Assembly (NCBI GenBank): GCA_000729835.1
Contig: JFHB01000082.1
Span: 1-64,000 of the forward strand
DNA from: Atkinsonella hypoxylon
Taxonomy: Eukaryota; Ascomycota; Sordariomycetes; Hypocreales; Clavicipitaceae
Direction: 5' to 3'
DNA length: 64,000 nt
The position numbers and the translations under genes were made by a program. The notes beneath the pieces were generated by a model. It was not told the origin of the DNA. It made no database searches and worked only from the letters and a program-made list of their open reading frames with translations. Positions 1-8,640 of the stretch are shown here, piece by piece; within the stretch, counting starts at the first letter, position 1, and every line of letters starts with the position of its first letter.

Positions 1-23
1 AAAAAAAAAAAAAAAAAAAAAAA
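1..23. repeat. Poly-A run at window edge
   Basis: An uninterrupted run of 23 A opens the window. Its true left boundary lies outside. It could be a simple homopolymer or the tail of a retroposed sequence; nothing here decides between them. Confidence 0.8.
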
Positions 24-279
24 GCTGGTCCAGACACAAATGAGCAATGGCAGGTGTCCTTATGTCTTCCGCCACAATCTGAGCCCGCCTCACGTAGTAA
101 ACCTATGTGAGCAGCGAGAAAATGACATCCTCGGAGATGCAGCGCTGGCATGTGGAAGCAATGTTCGATCAATACTGTATGTGAACTGCAACTCAAGTGC
201 TGGTCACCAGTAACTGACCCTCCCACCCAACAAAATGGCGCCAAAAAGTCTACTACTCTAACCAGACAGGCGCTTCATG

Positions 280-660
280 ACCGATCCGGTGAGCTGAACT
301 TAGAAGTTACAATAAGGGGATGACGTTGCTTTAGCTTCTTAATAGCTTCTAGTTCGCGAGGAGCCAGCTTCGTACGGCCTGTCTCCTCACCCTTTGTCCG
401 CTCTGTAATAAGAGGCGCTGTAATTTTTGTTATATCGCTGAATGAACCTTCGCTAGAAGCCTGCGAACCCAAGAAATATCTGGAATTTTCTCACGTTGCT
501 AGGTTCCGGCCAGTTCACGATGTATTCGACGCGACTTCGCTCTATAGCAATGCCTTCTCTTGATATGACGAAGCCAAGAAAGTCGACTTGCGATACAGAG
601 AGCTCGCACTGCTCAAGGGCTCTGCATATAGCTTCTTCTCACGGAGTCGACTGCTCAAGC
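280..660 (-). mobile_element. Decayed Ty3/gypsy retrotransposon reverse transcriptase remnant
   Basis: Read on the minus strand, this stretch contains the characteristic end of a Ty3/gypsy (chromovirus-type) reverse transcriptase and the start of the connection to RNase H. Visible motifs in order are LREKKLYAE, a VDFLGFVIS block, a VEYIVNWPEPSN block, FLGFAGF followed by RRF, then ITAPL and a LAPRELEAIKKLK segment. The motifs fall in more than one frame and a stop lies between GF and RRF, so the copy is broken by frameshifts and nonsense changes. No LTRs, integrase or gag could be recognised around it. It is a short internal fossil, not an active element. Sequence shows the motifs; assignment to Ty3/gypsy is from family knowledge. 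Confidence 0.75.
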
Positions 661-1767
661 CGATGACTTCACCGGTAAAGGATCTCTGGTCTGCCATTGC
701 ATCGCAAAATGCATGGAGTGCAAACAGACACTGTCGGAGGAAACCATGCACCACTCATACTCTGCGCCAGCGTCTCTTTCCCTGCTAGTGCCACTAAATC
801 TCTTGAAGCTAAAATGGTTCGCATAGAATCAGCGGGTCCCGTTTCGACACCCAAGGAGTTCATGGCAAGACCCGATTGAAACATGGAACCCCATTACACA
901 GCCCTAAAATATCTATCTGACGCGACAGACTTTGGGAGTAACAGGTGAGCAATAACGGTTCTATATGTCCAATGAAGTGAATACAGGAGATTAATCTTGT
1001 TGTATGTATCTGGGTGCAAAGGATTACCTGTTCGTCGCATGACCTGTGGGAATGTGGAGGGTCTGGCTTGCACGGCATGTCGATACAATGGCGACCGTGG
1101 CCATGCCACAAGTAAATGCTCGGTTAGATCCCCCTATCTACAGGGCGACAACACAGTAAGTGATGAGAATACGAAACGGTAGTCTGATGCTGAAATCCTG
1201 TGATGAGCCACAGGTACTTAAGTAGTGGAACGTTGAGTGGCAGACATAAAATGGCAGCTTCCTGTCAATACGAGGTATGAGTCTTTGGCTGACATTTACT
1301 TGAGGTCTCGACTTTTTTTCCAATTTAGCCAATGACCTATTCCTGACCCGTCAATATCATTGTTTCAGGAACTTTCTTTTTCGCTCAGAGAGCAGCCACG
1401 ACCACATCCACGGATTGTGCCACTTGTGTAAGATGGGTCTTCGAAGTTGAAGAACTCGTGTGTCAATTAAGGAGGCAGTAACACGTTTCATTAAAGTTCG
1501 AAGAGCTAATAATTCATCTCGGTTTCTCCCAAAGCAATCTGATCCACGCCTAAAACCCATATAGTGCTCCTTTTGGGTCGCTACCTTCGACTTCTCGGCA
1601 GTTTTTGAATTCGTTCACCTGCATCGTTCCCTCAATAGTTAGCACCACTCCCGACGCAGTGTCTGTTTGTTCCCTTCGTTTCCGAACCGAGCGTTCCTAC
1701 CGCACGTCTTCTCCGTATCCCACTTCTGGGTATTCTCAAGATTTTCCATCTCCCACTGTCGCAATAT
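661..1767. other. No gene recognised
   Basis: Only short open frames without recognisable domains occur here. Part of the stretch may be further retrotransposon debris continuing from the reverse transcriptase remnant, but no motif supports that. The right-hand part is the 3' flank of the minus-strand coiled-coil gene that ends at 1768. Confidence 0.4.
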
Positions 1768-3430
1768 TTAACTCATCACCATCTGGGCTTTTACCAACAC
1801 CATTTCTGTATTGTAGTTCTTGCCATTTGCGCTTCCCTTTTTGAGGAGAGCTGGACTGACCAAGAGCTCAATCCTGCGATATCCTGTGGAAAGGCCTGGT
1901 TCCCTCTCCACCTCGACATACTTGTCGAAATAGTCTGCTTGCATCATACCTTGCTGGTCTATCTCGAGATGCGGCCAGACTAAACTGACCAGGGCCTTGG
2001 AACTCATGCACATGTCGTCCAGGTCTAGTGCCAAGCGAAAAATGTCGCGCAACTCGTCTGTAACCTGACTTCTGTGCTTTTTCTTGTTTCTGGTTGCGCT
2101 CATATTGACCATGTCCAAGATTTCTTCACAGTCTTTGTCCAGGATTTCCTCCACATCACGGGGGTTGGAGAGAATGGATGAATGCCATTTCTCGCTGATG
2201 AAGTCGCAAAATGACACAAGCTGGGATTCATAATCCAGTACATCTTTTTCTTTATACAATGTATTAGTTAGTCCACATACGTCAATCTCTTTTCTTGGGA
2301 GTACTGTACCAGTAATGTCGTGCTTCATCCGTTTGACAAATCTTCTTAGGCCATCTGAGTCCGCCTCCCTACCTGGAATAAAGACGGTTCGCATGACAAA
2401 TAGCCAAAGATACTTCTCAAGTGCGCGAGATCTTAGTTCTGGATCGTTTAGCTTGCATCTGACTTGCTTTGTATATTGTTCCGGCCAGAGGAGAATTCCT
2501 TTCATCATACGAGCGCCGTCCGGTGGGAACGTCGCCAGCGGAACCATGTCAGCGATACGCCTGGCAAGTCGGTTGACATTATACCAAAGTTGTTTATACT
2601 TAGACTTGAACTCGGTGTCTGATATTTTGCCCTCGTTTGCTAACGGTTTCCTGAAAGAAGAGGTTGCATGGGCCTCTTGCGCCCGCTCTTGCGCAGCTTG
2701 AGTCAAGGCCTCTTGTTTGCGGAGACGTTCATCTTGATGATTCCGCAATTCTTGCTGGGAATCAAGTAGTTCTTCGATCCTTTCATTTTCTTTTTCGAGA
2801 CAAATAATCTTCTTGAGCAGGGCATTCAGCTTCTCATCCCGTGGTTCAGGTTCAGGAATAGGTTCATTTCTCTCTTGCGTAGTTTCGGGCTGATGAGGAT
2901 GAATAAATAAATTTTCTTTTTCGAGACAAATTTTCTCTTCAGTCAAGGCGTCCAAACTCTCGTCCCGCGGTTTAATTTCAGGAGTAGGCTCATTTCGCTC
3001 TGTTGTGGTTTCGGACTGACAAGCATCAGGGGATAGAGTTTGTGCTAAGCTTGTCGAGGATGGTATAGCAAGGTCGTTTGTCGGATTCTGGAGTGAGGAC
3101 TCAGATGAACCCGAAGTGGTTTCTGCCCCAAGTTCAGTTGCTCGTCAAGCTTATTACCGATAAATTTATGTGGTACTTACTGTTGAGCTGCTCTACAGTG
3201 ATTATGTCTTTCTTTCGAGTTGGCTGTTCTCCTTGTACTTGAGGAGGCTCAACCAGAGTTGAAACTTCTTCATACACTCCCGATGGATTCACTTCCCTAA
3301 CCTCTGATTGCTCCAGTTCACCGTCCCTTTGGGAACTAGACATGATCAGCAATTTAGCCTGCGCAGAAACCGTTGGGGGGAAATCTGGTAGATTTCCCAG
3401 GATTCGGTCCACTAAAGATAGGTTGAACAT
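1768..3430 (-). CDS. Coiled-coil protein of unknown function, paralog A1 (partner of Hsp70-like B1)
   Basis: Model: complement(join(1768..2249,2310..3122,3181..3430)), 514 aa, ATG at 3430. Intron 1 is GTAAGT...GCAG. Intron 2 (2250..2309, 60 nt) has GTACAG, a CTAAC branch site and AAAG. It has no stop and is divisible by three, so it can be missed; its phase matches the intron in paralog A2. The N-terminus is low-complexity and Glu/Pro-rich. Residues about 125-196 hold an imperfect 42-aa tandem repeat in which ICLEKEN occurs twice, leading into a coiled coil (about 190-240). A helical C-terminal region (247-514) aligns with A2 throughout and ends in the shared pattern SPALLKKGSANGKNY. No signal peptide or membrane span is seen. 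The gene diverges from the Hsp70-like gene at 3752 across 321 bp. I do not recognise the family. A dedicated partner or client of the Hsp70-like ATPase is inference from linkage only. Confidence 0.8.
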
Positions 3431-3751
3431 CAAATCATGTATTTCTTTTTTCCTTTGTGAGCTGCCTTGTATGTGTGGTTGCTTATAAACTTTGACTGGA
3501 GGGAAAACGTGAATTTGTAGAAAGAGTCATTGACAAGAAAAGTGCTACCTTGGCCGACAGCTGGTGACAGTTAGCAGCTGCAGATATTGTTCTCAATGAA
3601 TCCGCGGACTTGTGATATGTTGACAGCTGACACTTTCTAGCCTCTTACTTTCACTCAGCGCTTCCCACTCATATCTGGCACTTTCTAGCACAGGCGCACG
3701 TTCATCGCTTAACTCTTCTACATTATTAGGTGTGTCTGTGGATATAATGAA
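3431..3751. promoter_or_regulatory. Shared divergent promoter of A1 and B1
   Basis: These 321 bp separate the start codons of the two divergent genes and must contain both promoters. A perfect 10-bp direct repeat, CACTTTCTAG, occurs at 3631-3640 and 3679-3688, 48 bp apart, on the B1 side. I see no convincing heat-shock element (alternating GAA/TTC units). Promoter function is inferred from position. Confidence 0.5.
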
Positions 3752-6052
3752 ATGGAGGACCATATTGTCGTTGGGATCGACTTTGGAACAACGTGAGTAA
3801 CTCTTTTGTCTTCCCTTTAGATCCTTCATATTTTCCAGCCCCATAGTGATGCTCAAGTATCATAGATACTCTGGAGTTGCTTGGGCATATTCTCAGGAAC
3901 CCGAAACCATCGAGATCGTCACCACCTGGGACTCAGAGCTCCATCAATGCTCAGACCTTGAGAAAACGCCAACTCAGGTTTATTACAGCGTTGAAAACGA
4001 AGCTATCAAATGGGGTTTCTGCATCCCGCCCAATGTTGAGGCTCTTCAGTGGTTTAAGTTACTTCTTCTAGATGAAAAGGATCTCCCATCGGATGTCGTT
4101 GACTCAACTCAACTGCACAAAGCTATGAGACTTCGAAAAGCTTCCCGAAAAAAGCCCCTCGAGATTGTGACAAGCTTCCTGACCTGTCTGTGGAACCATG
4201 CCCAACAATCTATCAAGGAAGCGATAGGCAAAGATCTTTTAAGCCAGTGTCGCTTTCATGTGGTTCTTACCGTGCCAGCTATATGGCCACATTATGCTCA
4301 AGAGATCATGAAAGAGGCAGCGATGATGTCTGGAATCCTCGGCAAAAGATCATGCGGGGAAACTACGCTAGAGCTTTTATCTGAGCCAGAAGCTGCTGCG
4401 TTAGCGACCATCAGAGATCTAACAAAGCGAAGTGCAGTGAAGGTCTTTCTTCTCCTCTCTCACTCCGTTACTCCGTTTAATTTGAGCTGCGTTAACTTTT
4501 CAGCAGGCGGGCGACACGATTGTGGTTTGCGATGCTGGAGGTGGCACAGTGGTACGTTCGGAAGAGGCGTCGTTGAATGTTTCAATATTGACGCTTATGC
4601 AGGACCTCATCAGTTACCAAATCTGCAGTAAAAAACCTTTTTCCCTAAAGGAGTGCGTGAAGGGTGACGGTAAATTCATGGCATGGCCCCTCTTACTCAA
4701 GCTCGTTGACTTATAAACATAATCTACAGGTGGTTTATGCGGTGGCGTATTCCTGGACGAACAGTTTCTGAAACTTATCCAGTCGAAGATCTCAAACTCC
4801 TGGAAAAGAAACGTAAGAAAAGACGAGCATAAGAGATTTATGAATGACAATTGGGAACACGGTATCAAACCCCAGTTCCGTGGACAAGATCGCTCATGGA
4901 TGGTCGATCTGCCCGAGTTCGTGATACAGAAGGGAAGAGGTAAAAAGAGGTCGAAAAGCCTTGAACTCACTACGTACGTCCTTGGCATGATTCCATTAGA
5001 AAGTGACTAACTCGTGATTTAGGTCAGAAATTACTGAGGTTTTTGAGCCCATAGTGCAGAAAATAGAGAAACTTATCAAATTCCAGTCCATGTCAATCGC
5101 CGTCAAATACAACACACAGCCCAGAGTACGTCAAGGCTTTTTCGGTCAAATCATAAACGACCTTCTGCCATGGTCCTGACGCCGAATTATAGTTTGTTGT
5201 TCTCGTCGGCGGCTTTGGACGAAGTCCGTATTTGTTGGAGCGCGTGAAGAAGCTGGTCAACGAAGAGACTGAAGTCCTCCAGTCTCGAGGCTCCAAGCCG
5301 TACGTCCATTTCGTTTCATTCCCTCCTGCGCCATCTGCTCTTGCAATTGTTCCAAATGTCGCTAATATATTTGAGCCGCATAGTTGGGTAGCCGTATGTC
5401 GTGGAGCAGTAATTCATGGTATCCAATCTCTTGGTCTTTGTGAGTCGATCAAAGTCAACGTCGTGAGCAGAATTGCGCGCATGAGTTATGGTGCTGCCAA
5501 TGATCAGCCATTCGACTTCAAAACGCATTTAGTCGAGGACCGCTACTTTGACGAAACGGAACAGGTCTGGAAGGCCAGAAATCAGATAACCTGGTTTCTC
5601 AAGCAGGTACGACATGCTCCTCATAGACGCAAACGTTTTCTCCGCCGTGCCAGCTCGTCCTTGCAATCTTTCCTATTCAGCCCAAGCTGACAGTTTCTCA
5701 GGGCCAAGAACTATCAGAACTAACTCGAGTGCGGCACTCCTTCTATAATGTATATGATGGACACATACCAGAAGTCAAACAAGAAATTCTCTCCTCGACG
5801 GATGCTGAGCCTCCCCTCAGACGCGAAGATAGTGTGGCCACATTGTGTTCGGTCGAATGGAACAAAAGTGTGCATTTTGGCTCACTCCCGCCTCAGTTCA
5901 ACCCCCTCGGACAATCGTACTACGTCCTCGACTACGAAATCGAAATGACTTTTGACGGAATGATGATCAATTTCGCGGTTTACTACGAAGGGGAATCAGT
6001 GGCAAGCCACAACGTGGCAGTTGAATACAAGCAACCAAAAGATGAAGAATGA
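3752..6052 (+). CDS. Hsp70-like ATPase (HSPA12-type), copy B1
   Basis: Model: join(3752..3792,3866..4442,4507..4551,4603..4669,4730..4973,5023..5125,5193..5299,5384..5606,5702..6052), 585 aa; nine exons, all joins in frame. The actin/Hsp70 ATPase fold is shown by GIDFGTTYSGVAWAY (phosphate 1, about residues 8-22), CDAGGGTV (phosphate 2, about 214-221) and VVLVGGFGRSPYL (adenosine motif, about 361-373). SEPEAAA precedes phosphate 2. The C-terminus is a short beta-rich region of about 115 aa with no canonical lid and no EEVD tail. That fits the divergent HSPA12-like Hsp70s expanded in fungi rather than SSA/KAR2 chaperones. Intron 2 ends in CAGCAG, a NAGNAG acceptor that could add one Gln. Predicted role: cytosolic ATP-dependent binding of an unknown partner, plausibly the product of the divergent gene A1. 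The ATPase assignment is strong; substrate and pathway are unknown. Confidence 0.9.
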
Positions 6053-6705
6053 ATATCAATACTTTTCATGGGGAATTGAATGGCGAAGTTACAGTTCTTA
6101 ATTCACTCGGGAGAGTTCGTCAGTAGTGCTGCAGAGGTGTTGACGCAGCTTTGCATATTTCATCTTCAGCTGGCTCGACTTACGATTGAGAAACTTAATG
6201 AGTATACTAATTAATCAGTGGGATTACAAAGATTCGGATGGGACATTATGAACGGGTCGAGGGAAATGCGTTGCTTGCTAATTATTAAATTCATAATCAT
6301 TCCAAGCGTCTTACAGCTTAACAACCTCCTGCCGGACAGCAATCCACTTCGCAATTAAGCTTCACCTCCTCTTTGCTTAATCTTCCATTCGTCATCGACT
6401 TTCCCCAACATGCCGATACATGGACAGAACTCCGGGGACAAGTGCCACCAAAGTTAGAGAAGCAAAATGTTCCATTCAGAGTTCCCCAGAGAGAAATACC
6501 GATGCTAAATAAAACTCCATTAATCCCCTCTTTATGTCATTGGCACAATTAAATAGTGACTTGTGAACTCAAGTTCCTCCAGACTCCCCAATTTCATCCT
6601 AGCTCTAGTCGCCTTCCTCAGTTTCAGTCCCATTAATTTCTAAGAATTGGGCGATCGGAAACCTCTTTTTCATCCAGATCCTCGTCTTTCCTAATTTCCC
6701 TTTGC
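6053..6705. other. Convergent intergenic region between B1 and A2
   Basis: This stretch holds the 3' flanks of two convergent genes. No open frame with a recognisable domain is seen. It is the junction between the two duplicated modules; I found no obvious direct repeat marking a duplication boundary. Confidence 0.5.
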
Positions 6706-8224
6706 TCAGACCACTTTGTCAGCCATAACCACGTCTGCTTTCGCCAACACCATACTTGAACCGTAGTTATTGCCGTTCGCATTGCCAGTTTTACGAAGTG
6801 CAGGAGTAATTACCCTCAGTACCTCCGCCTGCTCAGAAGGCTTTTCTTTCACATTGACAGGACACATGATTTCATCTCGGTACCCATCCTTCAGCGCGTC
6901 AGGCCAGCAAATGTAGATGATAGCTCGAGATTGCATGTACATATCGTCCAACTGCACAGCTAAGGTCAAGATCTCTCGAAGATATTCTGTAACTGGGAAC
7001 TCTTTGAGCTTTTCACCTGATGGACTGTTTCCGTAGGCCAACTTGAAGATGTCGTGGCAGTCCCTCTCGAGCATGATGTCGACGTCTTCGTCAGAATGCC
7101 CAGCGATCTTCCACCCGTCGATGAACCATTTGTTGAAGATGCCCAGTCGATCAGATTCATGAGCTTGCAATCCTTATCCATCTCAGTTAGTCAGCTGCCG
7201 AAGACGTATCGATTATATGACTCACTTGTCAGCATGACTTTCCTAATTTCCTTGAAATTGCGTCTGGATGTGTCTGGGTCAGAATGGCTTTGAGAACTGA
7301 AGACAATGTCATAGATAGACCGCCAGAGAAACTGCTCAATGGCCCACGGTCTTACTCTTGATGGGTCTAATTTAGTGGTTTTTCCAGGACTGGCCTCTGG
7401 CGTCTGTCGCTGAGAACCTTTCCTCACTCGCGGCTTCCGCGGAGGGAAACGATCCTTTGGGGTGTGGGTCATGAAGAGTCTAGAAAGGTTGCCAATGCTG
7501 AACTTAAGCTCTTTCCATTGGGACTTCAACTCTCCGTCTGATATTTTGTGCTCAATTGCGAGGGGTGATGCGTCTCCAGAGCCGGTGTACGGCTGGCACA
7601 ATTGCTCTTGTTCATAGTGTGAAACCAGTTTGGCTTCTAGGGCTTTCTTCTTTGCTTTCAGAGCTTTCTTCTTTGCTTTTAGGTATTTGTTCATTATTTG
7701 CAACTTGGCATTCCGAGACTTTAAAGTGTTGTTTGCTCTTAGGACTTTGTTCATTATTTGCAACTTGGCATTCCGAGACTTTAAAGTCTTGATCTTTATT
7801 CGGGTCGAACGCTGTTGGGCTATGCTCTCGGTGAGGAGATCTCGAAGAATCTGCCCATCAGCTCTAATAGATTCATTTTCTTTCTTAAGGTGGTGATTGA
7901 AAGAATGTAGGATGGCAAACGATCCCTCCCGGGAGTGGTTGCTTGTATGGTTGGAGCATTCTGTTTCCAAAGACACATGGCGGTCATCAAACGGGCTCTC
8001 GGTCTTAATCCTCTCGTGATATTCCTCAAGTGAAGCTGAAGTAGGAATGTTAGCAATTGGGCGTTCTCCTAGGCTCTGCTACCGAACATACTCGTCAGCT
8101 CTTGAGCTTTGTCGACCTGGGAAGCAGGAGAACACTCTATAGTGTCGCCGCTGAAGGGTTGAATGAGGTTAACATTTCCGTTATTCGCCATTGTAGAGTC
8201 TTCCAATTCCAACTCATACTCCAT
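6706..8224 (-). CDS. Coiled-coil protein of unknown function, paralog A2 (partner of Hsp70-like B2)
   Basis: Model: complement(join(6706..7172,7226..8035,8092..8224)), 469 aa, ATG at 8224. Intron 1 is GTATGT, GCTAAC branch, TTCAG. Intron 2 is GTGAGT, CTGACTAAC branch, ATAAG; the closer AG is too near the branch point and gives a stop. Exon lengths (133, 810, 467) parallel those of A1 (250, 813, 482) and both introns have the same phase. Residues about 87-185 are a long Lys-rich coiled coil containing a perfect 42-nt duplication at a 60-nt period (TLKSRNAKLQIMNK twice) and a KKALKAKKKALEAK repeat. The C-terminal helical region (about 206-469) matches A1: KISD-E-KS, A-E--LW, a LDDM block and TPALRKTGNANGNNY near the end. 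It diverges from B2 across 416 bp. Family not recognised. It appears intact even though its neighbour B2 carries a stop. Confidence 0.8.
7686..7787. repeat. Intragenic tandem duplication in A2 coiled coil
   Basis: Two identical 42-nt segments (7686-7727 and 7746-7787) recur at a 60-nt (20-codon) period inside the coiled-coil coding region of A2. The reading frame is kept, so the duplication lengthens the coiled coil. Perfect identity suggests a recent event. Confidence 0.9.
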
Positions 8225-8640
8225 TTTTAGATGATTTGGGTGAGGGAGAAGAAACTTGGGTACAGGTTGGTATCAAAGACGATGATACTTTGCTTAAAAG
8301 ACGCATGACCAGATTATTGAAAAGCGATGCTCTATTTCAAAAAGGGTACTGCCATTTTTTTGGGTTGCTTTTCTCCCTTTTATTGTCAAAACTCCAGCCA
8401 ACGGAAATTCCTTTCCGGTAGTTCGGGCAGGTGCCAACAGTAGATGACCGAGAAGTGGCAGACCATTTCAAACCCTAAGCTAACTCACTTTCAACTCACT
8501 CTTTAGATTTTCACTATTCCTAACCACCTCCAGGCACCAACCAACTAAGCTTTTTTGCTCCCAGAACCCCTCGCCCTCTTCTCTGTGACAAAGATAACAT
8601 TCGTTGCGAATTCCCGGTCTGAAGTCCGTTGCTTTGTGAG
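8225..8640. promoter_or_regulatory. Shared divergent promoter of A2 and B2
   Basis: These 416 bp lie between the divergent start codons of A2 and B2. A short dyad, GGAAATTCCTTTCC, lies around 8401-8415 but does not match a spaced heat-shock element well. The CACTTTCTAG repeat of the first module is not present as an exact copy. Promoter function is inferred from position. Confidence 0.45.

Noticed and set aside
1063..1113. Cys-x2-Cys-x7-His-x4-Cys pattern resembling a retroviral-type zinc knuckle
   Set aside because: Spacing differs from the CX2CX4HX4C knuckle, it lies on the strand opposite to the reverse transcriptase remnant, and the frame is short.
8395..8420. Candidate heat-shock element in the A2/B2 promoter
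   Set aside because: GGAAATTCCTTTCC lacks the alternating GAA/TTC units at 5-bp spacing required for an HSE.
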